Notes: generated by a model not told the origin, from the sequence alone. A DNA stretch of 64,000 nucleotides from Cafeteria roenbergensis (GCA_008330645.1 VLTN01000002.1:1287558-1351557); one strand, 5' to 3'; counted from the first letter of the stretch, positions 30,302-40,216 are shown. Numbers and translations: made by a program.

Positions 30302-31711
30302 ATGCGACTCTTGTGTGTGCGCGCGCGAGCGCTTGCGCAGACGAGGCCGGCAGCTGTGGTGCAGCAAGTGCTGCAATGTGCGCCGCATGCGCGCGGGGGC
30401 GGACACAACAGCGCGTCGGGCCGTGAGGGGCACGCCGGCTTGGTTCGGACGGGCCTTTCGCACCTGGATGACGCACTCGGTGGAGGCTTGCGTGCAGGGC
30501 ATGTGACGGAGCTTGTTGGCCCAGCGGGCAGTTTGAAAAGCCAGGTAGCAATTTGCGCGGCTGCTCAAGCAGCTACCTCCGGCCAACCAGTGTGGGTAAT
30601 CAGCTCTCGAGCCGATGAGGTTGCCCGGCGCATCCGGCAGGTCATCGTTGCGACTAGCACGCGCGCTCAAGTGCGCGGGCAGGAGTGCAAGGCTGTTTCA
30701 GCTGGCGAAGCGGTGTCCCGGGTCAAGTTGACAAGGTGTTTCAACCTGGCCGCGCTGGCTGTGGCGGTTCAGAGTGAGCCTGAGTTCGACGGCTTTGCTG
30801 TAGGAAGTGCATTCTCCCGCGAGGACGGCGGTGGCGAACCAGCGCCTGCGGCTGCTGCTCGCCAGCCGCGGAAGAGGCCGAGGGAGTGCCACGAGGATCC
30901 GCTCCCGCCAGCACTGGTGATTCTAGACTCCATCCACACCCCAGCTTCCCCGTGCGTTGGCCCGTTGAGGGTGGCACCAAAGGCTGGGGGGCTGGGTATC
31001 GACACTGTCGAGGCTGCGCCCGCCCAGCAATCGTCGTTCGGAGGCAGTGCTGGGGCGGCGAGCGGTGCCTTGCTGGCCCTGGTTGGGCGCTCGCTCCGAG
31101 CATTGGCACGTCGGACGGGTGCTGCCGTTGTTTTCTCCAACGGCGCTGTGCCAAGTCGCGCTCGGAGTGGCGCAGCCCAGCAGGCCGCCTTGGGCTCAGC
31201 TTTGGCAGGAGCCGCTGACGTCGTTGTTGGCATGTGGCACGAGCCAGGCCCGAGAGGCTCAACGCTAGGAAACACAGCTTCTACCGCTGCTCTCCCCGTG
31301 GCTGGATGGCGCGACATTTCGGCGAGGTTGGCCCCTGCATTCGTGGCGGCAGACGCAGCAGCCGAGGCAGTTGTGCTCCGAGGCTCGGGTGGGAAGCAGC
31401 GAGGTGGGCAGGACGCCGACGCTCGTCTGGGGGGGGGTGCGATCCCAACCGCAGGCACTACACGCCGCTCGCGGGTCTGCTCGCAGGTGGCTCTTTGCGA
31501 CGGCTTGCCAGGGGCAGGATGGCGGCACACTCAGGGCACGGCGCGCAGCCAAGCCGCCCGGTGCAGGCAGCCAAGTCGCTGCAGCTGGTCCCTCGTCGCA
31601 CCAGCGGCCTCAGCTGCGGCCGTGGCGGACAGTCTTGCGAGCGAGTGGCCCGAGCTGGCTTTCGCTGCACTTCGTTGCTCCTGCGCGGCCCAGATTGGCC
31701 AGGTTGTCTAG
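30302..31711 (+). CDS. RAD51-family recombinase paralogue (RAD51D-like), degenerate Walker A
   Basis: The frame from the ATG at 30302 encodes 469 residues. Starting at residue 50, TGLSHLDDALGGGLRAGHVTE and the following ELVGPAGSLKS match the RAD51-paralogue core (TGxxxLDxLLxGGxxxGxxTEIxGxxGSGKT). Walker B is ALVILDSI at about residue 204, followed by RSLRALARRTGAAVVFSN, which corresponds to the family's LAxxxxxAVVxTN strand. The residue before the Walker A lysine is Leu (GPAGSLKS, residues 73-80) instead of Gly. The family acts with RAD51 in homologous-recombination repair. An Ala/Pro/Arg-rich insert separates Walker A and B. The start and the last 110 residues (low complexity, no family similarity) are uncertain and may hide introns. 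Confidence 0.6.
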   Translation: MRLLCVRARALAQTRPAAVVQQVLQCAPHARGGGHNSASGREGHAGLVRTGLSHLDDALGGGLRAGHVTELVGPAGSLKSQVAICAAAQAATSGQPVWVISSRADEVARRIRQVIVATSTRAQVRGQECKAVSAGEAVSRVKLTRCFNLAALAVAVQSEPEFDGFAVGSAFSREDGGGEPAPAAAARQPRKRPRECHEDPLPPALVILDSIHTPASPCVGPLRVAPKAGGLGIDTVEAAPAQQSSFGGSAGAASGALLALVGRSLRALARRTGAAVVFSNGAVPSRARSGAAQQAALGSALAGAADVVVGMWHEPGPRGSTLGNTASTAALPVAGWRDISARLAPAFVAADAAAEAVVLRGSGGKQRGGQDADARLGGGAIPTAGTTRRSRVCSQVALCDGLPGAGWRHTQGTARSQAARCRQPSRCSWSLVAPAASAAAVADSLASEWPELAFAALRCSCAAQIGQVV

Positions 31712-31914
31712 CGGAGACCAGGCCTGCGTTGGCCAGTCGCCAGTGCAGAATCGGGAAGTCCTGCTTGAAAGCGCGTGACGCAGGCGCGAAATGCAGACTC
31801 CGTGCGGCTGGAACCATTCACCCTTGGGCCAAGGATGAAGCGCGCCAGAGGCTTCCCGCTGGGGTCGAGCTGGGCGAACTTCTCGGCCGGGAATATCGGC
31901 GAGCGATCGATCAT
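31708..31914 (-). CDS. Possible short ORF, unknown
   Basis: An ATG-started frame of 68 codons on the minus strand with balanced, protein-like composition (MIDRSPIFPAEKFAQLDP, then GKPLARFILGPRVNGSS). It lies just downstream of the R-SNARE stop and overlaps the end of the RAD51-like frame by four bases. No family is recognised. It could be an exon of an unrecognised gene or a chance frame. Confidence 0.25.
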   Translation of the reverse strand: MIDRSPIFPAEKFAQLDPSGKPLARFILGPRVNGSSRTESAFRACVTRFQAGLPDSALATGQRRPGLR

Positions 31915-32048
31915 TGTGCATTGAAGCCGCGACGATACCGCAACGTGGTCAGCCGCGGACGAATGTGAATCCTAGATCAAAGGAGTCGGGAGCGGCGACT
32001 TGCTTGCGCCTCATTCAACGACAAAACCAGAAACTGTCGTGTCGGGAT

Positions 32049-32064
32049 GGGGGGGGGGGGGGGG
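32049..32064. repeat. 16-base G homopolymer beside the R-SNARE stop codon
   Basis: An uninterrupted run of 16 G, which is poly-C in the R-SNARE mRNA, one base past the TGA. Similar runs occur at 27324-27334 (C), 37671-37680 (G), 40431-40445 (G, inside an intron) and 49684-49694 (G, coding for Gly). Confidence 0.95.
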
Positions 32065-32065
32065 C

Positions 32066-32806
32066 TCAGCTGCCGAGCCACACTGCAGCAGCGAGCAGCA
32101 GCAGCGCCAAAGCAAGCAGCCACCAAAGCCCCATGCTCCCGCACCGACGTCGGTTGGCTGCTCTCCTTGCAGCAGTCGAAAAGGACGCAGTCCCTCGGCG
32201 AAGCTCCAGCGACTCCGCTTCAAGGCGCTGCAAGGACGACCCTCGCTCCACCGCTGCTTCCAATGTGTCCGCGAGGCTTGACCTCGCCCCATCGATATTC
32301 GCTCGTGCCCGGGCGAGAGCAACACCAGCCGGATCAGTGAAGCGCTCCAGCGTGGCGGCTAGCTCAGCCTCAAACGGAGTCTCCTTAGGAAGCCTGGCGA
32401 AAGGCGAGGACGTTGCTGTCGCACGCTTGCTCGATCGGAATGCGCGAAACCCTGACGCGGCGGCCTCCAGCGCCTTCATGGGGAGAATGCGGCCATACTG
32501 GCGGCTGGCAACGCACACGACGCTGGCTCGAGGACCCTCCCCAGAGGCAGCCTCGGCAGCGGGCTCGCTTGCGACAGCAAGGTCAGCAACCAGTGCAGGG
32601 CACTCGAACTTGAGCACATGCAGCACGTCGCCAGGCCGTCCGGGACAGTCCACGCTGCAACGAGCAGGCAGTGCCCCAATGTCGGCGACCATCGTCCGAA
32701 GCACGCTCGCAATCTCGCCACTCTGCCCGGCCTCGAACGATGCCACCACTCGCTGGGCCTCGATGACTCCGATGTAGCGAATCGTGGGCGCCTGGGATGC
32801 GTCCAT
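32066..32806 (-). CDS. Longin-type R-SNARE (VAMP7-like), tail-anchored
   Basis: A single-exon frame of 246 residues from ATG 32806. Residues 9-25 (IRYIGVIEAQRVVASF) begin a longin fold that extends through CVASRQYGRILPMKALEA to about residue 130. The SNARE helix spans about residues 165-215 and has the zero-layer arginine near residue 188 (EAAVERGSSLQRLE), so it is an R-SNARE. A C-terminal hydrophobic anchor (LWWLLALALLLLAAAVWL) ends two residues before the stop. R-SNAREs sit on vesicles and pair with Q-SNAREs to drive fusion; longin plus transmembrane anchor fits the VAMP7 or Sec22 type rather than lipidated Ykt6. An in-frame extension to 33103 is rejected as non-coding-like. The gene is divergent to the kinesin. 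Confidence 0.75.
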   Translation of the reverse strand: MDASQAPTIRYIGVIEAQRVVASFEAGQSGEIASVLRTMVADIGALPARCSVDCPGRPGDVLHVLKFECPALVADLAVASEPAAEAASGEGPRASVVCVASRQYGRILPMKALEAAASGFRAFRSSKRATATSSPFARLPKETPFEAELAATLERFTDPAGVALARARANIDGARSSLADTLEAAVERGSSLQRLEAESLELRRGTASFSTAARRAANRRRCGSMGLWWLLALALLLLAAAVWLGS

Positions 32807-33827
32807 TCCAGCCTGTGGACGCTGCGGCCCGCAAGTTGCGTTCGCTGTGCTCCGCGGCCAAAGCTGGCCCTGGCCCGCCACCAGCCTTGAATCCCCGGAC
32901 GCTATAGCCGGTGGGGCCTTGCGCCTGCGCCCGGCACCGATGACCGTGTGTCGCTCGCTCTCGCAGACACGCGCCAAGGAACTTGGACGCGGGCTCGGTC
33001 GCGCCTGAGCAGAGCTTGCTTGCGCTTGGTTCGAACCTTGGCCCGCACAGGCACACGGGCAGCTCGCGCGCCGTTTGGACGAGCCCGTCTCCAGGCTCGG
33101 CAACTGGCCTTGAGCACCGCTCGGGGCTCCGCTCCTGATCAGAACGCAGTCTCACGCGCTCGGCCCTGTCCCACAGTTGCGTATGCATCGCTCGGGAAGT
33201 CGAAGGTGGGTTTGCGTGCGAGTGCTGCAGCCGCCAACGGGCACTTGAGGCCTGCGCCGTGCCGTCCCACGCGCACACGGTGACGCAGGTCTCGCCCTTG
33301 TCCCCCGCCATGCGTGCGTTTCGGGCATCCCTAGAGCTTCGCGCGTCCAGCACCTCGATTCGCATTGCGGGCAGTGCCGGACGAGGTGCTCGACCGTTGG
33401 CGGTTCGCCTGCTCGTCGGAGCGCTCCACCGCTGCCGCTGCTGCGCGGCCGTCGCGGGCTCCCGACGGCCAACTCTGAGTCGTCGCTGGGGGCTCTGAAC
33501 ACCATTGTTCGTGCTGTTCCCCGCCTTGCCCATTCGTACCCACGCAGGCCGGGGGGCGGGCCGGCAGACCCGGCCAGCTTGGGACCAGGGGCGGCGGAAG
33601 CCGCTGATCGCGCAAGCGTGGCAAGCGAGGCTGCCTCGCTAACGAGTAGCAGGTCTCCCCCGTCCCGCTCCGGCTATGCCGCCGCTGGCTTGGCAAGAGG
33701 TCGCGTCGGAAGCGTTGCAAGCTCGAGCGTGGGCGGCGAGCCCCGAGACGCGGATCACCTGTCCACAGGTGCGGCAGCAAGCTTTCTCGGCTCAGCCGCC
33801 TCGCACGCTTCGCTCCCAGCGGCTGCA
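32807..33827. promoter_or_regulatory. Divergent region between R-SNARE and kinesin, possibly with a kinesin 5' exon
   Basis: About 1 kb separates the chosen starts. The kinesin frame stays open upstream of its first ATG for well over 250 bases and reads protein-like (for example GALNTIVRAVPRLAHSYPRR near 33,490-33,545) but lacks an ATG. A spliced 5' exon, or a start upstream, is therefore possible. No regulatory motif is recognised. Confidence 0.4.
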
Positions 33828-36800
33828 ATGTCGGCAACGGCGTCTGTGGCGGGCTCGATGGGCTTGCCAGCAGCCAGCTCAGGGGCTGGCGGCATGTCCT
33901 CGGTATCCGGGGACGACCAAAATTTCAAAGTCGCCATCAGGGTGCGCCCGCCCGTTCCTCGCGAGCTCCACGGAGACCGACCCTTTCAAAACGTTGTCCG
34001 TGTGGACCATGCCGAGAGGCGCATCACCATCTCTGAGAACCTTGCTGCCGTCGAGGAGGAGGGCTACTCGGGCGCGCCTGGGCCCTACTCGACCCACACG
34101 TTTACGTTTGACCACGTCTACGGCCAGGACTGCACCCAGAAGAAGGTCTACGAGACCACCGCCAAGGCTGTGGTAGAAAGCTCGCTGCAGGGCTACAACG
34201 CGACAATTTTTGCGTACGGACAGACCGGAACTGGAAAAACTTACACCATGGAAGGGTTCGATTCCCGCGACGCGCGAGGCATCATCCCACGGGCTATCGA
34301 GCAAATTTTCCAGCACATCACATCCTCCGTGTCTCCTCGCATGCGCTTCCTCGTTCGGGCGTCATACCTGCAGATCTACAACGAAAACATTTCCGACCTG
34401 CTAAAGCCGGAGCGCACAAGCCTCCTTATTCGAGAGGACAAGCGCAAGGGGGTGTACGTGGAGGGCCTGTCCGAGTGGGTGGTTCGCTCGCCGCAGGAGA
34501 TCTACGGTCTGATGGAGCGCGGCGGCGCAATGCGCGCCACTGGATCAACCAGAATGAACCACCTTTCGTCCCGCTCGCACGCGGTGTTCATCATCATCGC
34601 CGAACAGTCGGAAACCACCTACCTGGACGAGGATGGGCAGGAGCTCTCCGTTGAGCAGTTCCACCGGCTCGTTAAGTCAAGGGCGCACGGAGACGATGGC
34701 CTCAAGCGCCTGGAGGCCAACGTTCGTCAAATGTTCAAGGTGGGCAAGCTGAACCTCGTCGACTTGGCCGGGTCCGAGAGAGTTCGGCTGACAGGCGCCA
34801 CCGGGCAGCGGCTCGAGGAGAGCCGAAAGATCAACCAGTCGCTCTCGTCTCTTGGCAACGTCATTGCTGCTCTCACGGACCCTCGCGGCAGGCAGCACAT
34901 CCCGTACAGAGATTCCAAGCTCACTCGCATTCTGGAGGACAGCCTTGGTGGCAACTGCAAGACGACGATGATGGCGATGATCAGCCCGGCACTCGAGGCA
35001 TTTGTCGAGTCGCTTTCAACGCTCAAGTTTGCCAACAGAGCGAAGAACATCAAAAATGAAGCTCGGGTGAACGAAGACCTGGACCAGAAATCGCTGCTGC
35101 GGCGGTATGAGCGCGAGCTCCGCCGCCTCCGCACCGAGCTGGAGGAGCGATCCCGCAATGTTGTGGACAAGCGCAGGTTGCTGGAGCTGGACGAGCAGCG
35201 CCGGCGAGCCGAGCTGGACAAAATGGCCGCCATTCGCGCTTTGGAAGCTCGCAGCCGAGAGTTCCTTCGGGAGAAGGAAGAGAAGAAGCGACTTGAAGGA
35301 CGCATCAGCGCCTTGCAGGGCCAGATGCTGACTGGGGGAGAAGGAGTCACGGATACCCCTGCCTTCCGCAACGCCCTGAAGGAGCACCAGGAGAAAATCC
35401 GCGCCAAGTACGACGCCAAGCTGCATGAGCTTGAGAAGGAGCGCGAGTCCATGGAAGAAGAAAAAGCTCAAGTGGACAGGTACAAGCAACTGCTGCTGAA
35501 GCAGCGGGACATCATGATCCTTCTCACTCAGAGGCTCAACGAGCGTGACGACCAAATTGTGGCCCTTCAGGACGAGCTCGACGCGTACGACCGCCACCAG
35601 CGCGAGCTGGAAGAAAAGCTCGACGAGAAGACTGCCGCCCTGATCCACTTGCAGCGCGTAGCGCTGGAGCACAACACGTCGTCGCCTTTCAAGAGCAGGG
35701 CGCTTGCAGAGGCGCTGGGAGCGTGGTCAGGAGGACAAGAGAGCAGCGAGGGTATGCCCCATCCCGCCGCGGCTTCCATCGCAGGGGCTGCCGAGCCAGA
35801 GGCTGGACCTGACCGTTACTTGCCCTACGATTCGGGCAAGCCTGCCCGGGCAACTGCCACTGCGGTGACAACACCGGGCAATGCCTCTCCGGTCGGCGGA
35901 CGGGACTCGGCTGTCTTTGTGTCTGGCCCGCCCAGCACCTTGACTGCAGCCGAAAAAATCGCAGAGCTGGCGGGGATCGTGGACGCCCTCGAGGCGCGCC
36001 TGGCGCGAGAGGCCCGTGGCCTTGAGCAAGCTCAGGCTGAAAAAGCGAGTGTCGAGCATGTCCTGCGCGAGCGGGTTGAGCAACTCGTTCAATCTGAGCT
36101 CGAAAGCCGCCTCCAGGACGCGCCTGGCAGTCCGGCCGGCTCTGGCGCTGATCACCACCTTCGGGCCCGAGTGGCCGAGCTTGAAGCCGAACTCCAGCTT
36201 GCCAAGTCCCGACCGCTAAGCAGCGACTTGGATGCCGACCGCTCAGCCGTGCTCAGGAGCTCTCCTCTCGTGGCCTCTCTGCGAGCCCGCTTGGACACTC
36301 ATGACAAGGAGCGAAAAGCCATTCAGACCATTGTGGAATTCAAGATCAAGGCCTTGGCAGATTCTGTCGCCAGTATCGCAGAGGCCGCCACGGACACGAC
36401 TTCGCCAAGGCTTGTGCGGGAAGCTCGTGCTTTGCAGCGCCTGGTCAACGCGAGCGTCGCTGCACTGAGAAACGCCGAGTCTGAGGCCGGAATCGCCCAA
36501 GCCAAGGAGAAGGCTCTGGCTGCTCGTTCGGACACTGGGGCATCCGCCAGCAGCAAGGGTTCAGTGCCCCTCGCTGGCTCGTCGGCAAAATATTCGCGTG
36601 ATGCGGGCACGCCTGGGACGGCTCTGCCTGCCGAGCATGGGCGCTTGCAGCTGAGCCTCTCCGGCAGGGGAGAGGAGCCGGCTGTCGCCGCCGACTTGGC
36701 TCCCGCTGCTCAAGTGACGACGGCAGACTCCCCCCCAAGCGCAAGCGCAGGTATTTCCACCTCAGCGTCGGCAGTAGATGCAATGATCAGAGAGCGGAAA

Positions 36801-36848
36801 GAAGCAATTTTGAGGCAGCGAAGGAGTCAGGCCGGTCAAGCCTGGTGA
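33828..36848 (+). CDS. N-terminal-motor kinesin with coiled-coil stalk
   Basis: From the ATG at 33828 the frame encodes 1,006 residues without introns. The motor starts at about residue 32 (NFKVAIRVRPP). It has Walker A GQTGTGKT (131-138), switch I NHLSSRSH (244-251), switch II DLAGSER (312-318) and the family's LGNVIAALTD and HIPYRDSKLTRILEDSLGG, ending near LKFANRAKNIKN. An insert of about 45 residues (TTYLDEDGQELSVEQFH onward) sits between switch I and switch II. Next comes a long charged coiled coil (SLLRRYERELRRLRTELEER), a Ser/Ala/Pro-rich region and a last short helix. It hydrolyses ATP to move along microtubules, and the motor position implies plus-end direction. The subfamily is not clear. 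The true N-terminus may lie further upstream. Confidence 0.9.
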   Translation: MSATASVAGSMGLPAASSGAGGMSSVSGDDQNFKVAIRVRPPVPRELHGDRPFQNVVRVDHAERRITISENLAAVEEEGYSGAPGPYSTHTFTFDHVYGQDCTQKKVYETTAKAVVESSLQGYNATIFAYGQTGTGKTYTMEGFDSRDARGIIPRAIEQIFQHITSSVSPRMRFLVRASYLQIYNENISDLLKPERTSLLIREDKRKGVYVEGLSEWVVRSPQEIYGLMERGGAMRATGSTRMNHLSSRSHAVFIIIAEQSETTYLDEDGQELSVEQFHRLVKSRAHGDDGLKRLEANVRQMFKVGKLNLVDLAGSERVRLTGATGQRLEESRKINQSLSSLGNVIAALTDPRGRQHIPYRDSKLTRILEDSLGGNCKTTMMAMISPALEAFVESLSTLKFANRAKNIKNEARVNEDLDQKSLLRRYERELRRLRTELEERSRNVVDKRRLLELDEQRRRAELDKMAAIRALEARSREFLREKEEKKRLEGRISALQGQMLTGGEGVTDTPAFRNALKEHQEKIRAKYDAKLHELEKERESMEEEKAQVDRYKQLLLKQRDIMILLTQRLNERDDQIVALQDELDAYDRHQRELEEKLDEKTAALIHLQRVALEHNTSSPFKSRALAEALGAWSGGQESSEGMPHPAAASIAGAAEPEAGPDRYLPYDSGKPARATATAVTTPGNASPVGGRDSAVFVSGPPSTLTAAEKIAELAGIVDALEARLAREARGLEQAQAEKASVEHVLRERVEQLVQSELESRLQDAPGSPAGSGADHHLRARVAELEAELQLAKSRPLSSDLDADRSAVLRSSPLVASLRARLDTHDKERKAIQTIVEFKIKALADSVASIAEAATDTTSPRLVREARALQRLVNASVAALRNAESEAGIAQAKEKALAARSDTGASASSKGSVPLAGSSAKYSRDAGTPGTALPAEHGRLQLSLSGRGEEPAVAADLAPAAQVTTADSPPSASAGISTSASAVDAMIRERKEAILRQRRSQAGQAW

Positions 36849-38298
36849 CAATCCCGCCTCGTGCTGTTGCGTGACAACCCCTGTTGTTCGTTTTTGCGTG
36901 AGCTTTTTCTGCCTTGGCAAATTGAAGCCCGCCCTGTGGCAAGCAGAGCGCCCGCATACACGAGTAGCGAGAGCCAGAGTCTTGCCGCAGAAGTGTTTTG
37001 CGAGCGCCTCAAACGCTTGTGAAAGCCGCCAGAGTTGGCCCCATTTCCCCGCGCACGGGGCGCTGGCATGGATGGCCCGCGCTAGGCTTGGGGCGCCAAT
37101 GACAGGTGACAGCCAAAACAAGCCGTGCAACCACGAATTCCGAGAGGGCCGAACGAATAATCTGCTCACGCCTGGCAGCGCCGCGCATCAGCGTCGTTGT
37201 TGGGGTTTCCATTACAGCAGCACCTGCTGTGCTGACAAACCAAAGTCCCGTGGGATGGGGGGCTGTATCAGGGAGGAGTTTGTCCCGGACAGTTTGGGTT
37301 CTGCTTGAAGCAAAGAGCGTGAAGCAGCCGAAGCCGGCAAGATTGCAAGTTCGCCGGAAAGGAAAGTGCTATCGTGACAACTTTCAGCTACGCAGCCCCT
37401 CCGGCCCTGGGCACAAGTGCAGTGCAGCATCGAATTGAAACCAACTCTATCCGAGTGGGGAAAGCCGTCGACAGGAGCGCCTTCAGGCAGGCGATGAGGA
37501 GGCCACATGCAGGATGTTGCGACAGGGCAACCTATGTGCTTAGGGCTGGCTCGGGGCTTTTCGAGCTCCAATCGATCCAGAAGACCACAGGAAGGCACCC
37601 GATGGCTGTTGAGTTGTGCTTTCCTCTCTCTCTCTCTCTCTTTGGGTTGACCCTCAGGTCCTTGGCGGACGGGGGGGGGGAACCCGCGACTCGAGACACT
37701 GCACGGCACAGTCAACGCGAGTCCGAGCAAATCAACTAGCAGCAACTCCACACCTATGCTGCTTCATGCTACACATCGAGTTCACAGCAGCCCGAGTCAG
37801 GGCAGAGCAGCTCTCTGACAGGACCTTTAGAGAACGGGATCTACCAGCTTGCAGAGCAGTGAGGAGGAGCCCGTATGCAACGATTCGGATCCCCGGCAAA
37901 CAGTGGGCGAGTGGCGCCGCTGATCCCGGCGCGAGTCGCACCCGCGGGATCAAGCGAGGCCTGCCGGGTCCCGGCGCTTCACATGCCCACTCGCACGGGC
38001 CACACTCGAGGCACGGCATGCAGGCCGCAAATGGCAGTGCCTGGCCGTGATCACACTCCTGTTTTCTGAATTTTGAACGCCCAGCGAGCTTCTGGAAAGG
38101 GACCTGGAAGCTGGCCGTTGAATTCGGCTGCCGAATCGCAGCGCAGCGAGTCTCAACATCTCGTGGATTGAGCGCGAAAGTTTTGGCAGCCTGTGGTTTG
38201 ACTGCGCTCGAGAGGGGAATATTTGACATCGACTTAACAAAAGGCAGAGCTAGCAAGCCAGGCCCAAAAGCCTCTTCGGCACAACCCAACCGATTGCC
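36849..38298. other. Intergenic region between kinesin and NDK
   Basis: About 1.45 kb with visibly lower GC than the flanking genes. It contains a CT microsatellite at about 37623-37640 and a G run at 37671-37680. Several open frames cross it, but none has a recognisable domain or coding-like composition, and no RNA gene was recognised. It should include the NDK promoter. Confidence 0.5.
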
Positions 38299-39103
38299 AT
38301 GGCCTCCGCCTCCGCTGCCCCCGTCGCCCGCGAGCGCACCTACATTATGATCAAGCCTGACGGCGTCCAGCGCGGCCTCGTGAGACGGCTGCCTGGCCTG
38401 GCTTGAGGGCGAGCTCACGCGAGGGTACCGGATCCGACCGCAACGACTTTCGACTTCGCCAGCGCTTTCATGCCGACGCGTCGCCAACCAAGAGCTGCCA
38501 GCCCCAGAGTTCGCGTCCCTGGTGATTCCCTCTCCTGCAGGTTGGTGAAATCATCGCCCGTTTCGAGCGGAAGGGCTACAAGATGGCTGCCATGAAGCTC
38601 GTGAAGCCGTCCACGTGCGTGCTTGCTGTGCAAGCCTAGCGGCCTCGGCTCCTTGCCGCGCTGGCTCAGCTCCGTGCGCTTGGCGGTGCTGCGCGCCGAA
38701 TGCCCGCTCACCGCTGCGAGTGCGTGCTGACATGTTCGAAGGCAGCTTGTCGTGCCGCTCTTTGCCCTCGCCGCGCAGCGAGCACATGGAGGAGCACTAC
38801 GCCGACCTGAAGGACAAGAAGTTCTTCCCCGGGCTCATCAAGTACATGACGTCCGGCCCGGTGGTGGCGATGGTGTGGGTCGGTGATGGTGTGGTCGCTG
38901 GTGGCCGCGTCCTCCTCGGCGCCACCAAGCCGTCCGAGTCTGCCCCTGGCACCATCCGCGGTGACTTGTGCATTGACGTCGGCCGCAACGTCTGCCACGG
39001 CAGCGATGCCGTGGAGTCCGCCGAGAAGGAGATCGCTCACTGGTTCCCGGAGGGCGTCGCCGAGTGGACCAGCCATTCCGAGAGCTGGGTGTACGAGGCC
39101 TGA
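38299..39103 (+). CDS. Nucleoside diphosphate kinase
   Basis: Deduced exons 38299-38379, 38541-38614 and 38779-39103 give 159 residues, typical of the family. Donors are GTGAGA and GTGCGT; acceptors CTCCTGCAG and GCCGCGCAG; phases 0 and 2 agree. Motifs in order: [49 protein letters not shown] and [17 protein letters not shown]. The phosphorylated catalytic histidine is His125 in NVCHGSD. The enzyme transfers the gamma phosphate from ATP to other nucleoside diphosphates. There is no targeting peptide, so it is likely cytosolic. The gene is convergent with the EMC8/9-like gene. Confidence 0.95.
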
Positions 39104-39350
39104 GGTGTGGCCATTCCCCTGCCGGCGAAGCCACCCTTTGACCTGTCATCTGACAGAGCTGCCCTACGATCATGGGCTTGGGAAGGGTGTGGTGTCGACA
39201 TTGTTGACACTTGCCCAAGCGCAGCAAGTTGAGGCTTGCTTTAGGCGCAGGCCAGCAATGTGCTGTGTGTTCCGGCCGGGTCCCAAAGCTCGGAGCAGTT
39301 GAAATGCAATCGCGCATGCAACACACAGCTTGCCGTCGAAGCTGCACAGC
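39104..39350. other. Convergent 3' region between NDK and EMC8/9-like gene
   Basis: 247 bp of shared 3' flank. No poly(A) consensus or structured element was recognised. Confidence 0.45.
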
Positions 39351-40007
39351 CTAAAGCGCTGCAGGCCAGGCGTGACCGGCAGAGAGGGCTTCCTCGCAAT
39401 CGAGTTCGCGGTCTCCTGCGGCACCTGCGTGGCAGGCCGCCTCCAGTACGTGGGTACCACAACACGCGAACGATGCTGCCTTGGGAAGAGCGTCAGCAGC
39501 AGTCGGGGGCATCCCCGAAAGCTTGAACACTCGGCGGAGGCTGCTTGACGCTGATGCGCTTGCGGGAACGAAAGTCCACCCACGCTGCAGCGGACTCGCG
39601 GTGTCGGGCTCGCGCCCACCCGAAGCCCCGGAAATGCCAGGGGGATGGACGACTGCGACCTGCAGCGCCTTACAGCCGCGGTCGTTGCCGGCCCATGCAG
39701 CGATCACGCCCAGCAGTTTCTTCCAGCCCAGATGGGGCTGCAGCGAAATGTACACGCCCACGGGCTGCAAGTCCGAGCGGTCAAGCCACATCCCCGTGGC
39801 ATCGAGGCACACCTCAAGCCCTGGCACCGACGCAGCGCAATGCAGCAGGGGAATTGCGTGCGTGGCAGTGGCAATGCCAGCATCGGAACCAGCCGGCCCA
39901 GCAAGCAGCCCAACAACCTGCGCTGTCGGGTGCCTGGCGCAGTGCGCGAAGGCAGCCGAAAGAGGATGCATGCTTCCGCTGGAGACGCCAGCAGAAGCGT
40001 GGCTCAT
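39351..40007 (-). CDS. EMC8/EMC9-like ER membrane complex subunit
   Basis: A single-exon frame of 218 residues from the ATG at 40007. Early residues AFAHCARHPTAQVVGLLAG match the EMC8/9 opening (KxxxHAxKYPxxxVxGLLLG). They are followed by AIPLLHCAASVPGLEVCLD (family IPLFHxxLxLxPMLExAL), PVGVYISLQPHL and the late strand ALQVAVV. The subunit is a cytosolic MPN-like, catalytically inactive component of the ER membrane complex, which inserts tail-anchored and multipass proteins. The C-terminal 70 residues are poorly conserved and Ala/Ser-rich. The frame extends upstream to 40142 but without family similarity. Confidence 0.65.
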   Translation of the reverse strand: MSHASAGVSSGSMHPLSAAFAHCARHPTAQVVGLLAGPAGSDAGIATATHAIPLLHCAASVPGLEVCLDATGMWLDRSDLQPVGVYISLQPHLGWKKLLGVIAAWAGNDRGCKALQVAVVHPPGISGASGGREPDTASPLQRGWTFVPASASASSSLRRVFKLSGMPPTAADALPKAASFACCGTHVLEAACHAGAAGDRELDCEEALSAGHAWPAAL

Positions 40008-40216
40008 TTCGGGGCTGCACCGCTGTTCTTTTGGGGCGGTGCCCCGCGGACGGGCTGCTTGCCGGCTTGAAAGGCTCCAAGCGCAGAGCCAGCGATCGAC
40101 GAGCGCTGACCTGCGGTGACGCGGGCCATTCACGCAGCGCACAAGCCTTCAAAGTGCCATTGGAACGTTTCAGCGGCACTGCGAGAAGCCACCCCCCTGG
40201 TGAATAGCAAACCACA
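40008..40216. promoter_or_regulatory. Short divergent promoter region upstream of the second giant gene
   Basis: 209 bp between the EMC8/9-like start (-) and the start of the giant plus-strand gene. No motif is recognised by eye. Confidence 0.45.

Noticed and set aside
32807-33103. N-terminal extension of the R-SNARE to 33103
   Set aside because: The longin fold begins within a few residues of the internal Met at 32806; the upstream 99 codons are Arg/Ser/Pro-rich without family similarity.
36849-38298. Several 60-250-codon frames between kinesin and NDK, including one antisense to NDK exon 1
   Set aside because: No domain, no convincing start, and biased composition; treated as chance frames.
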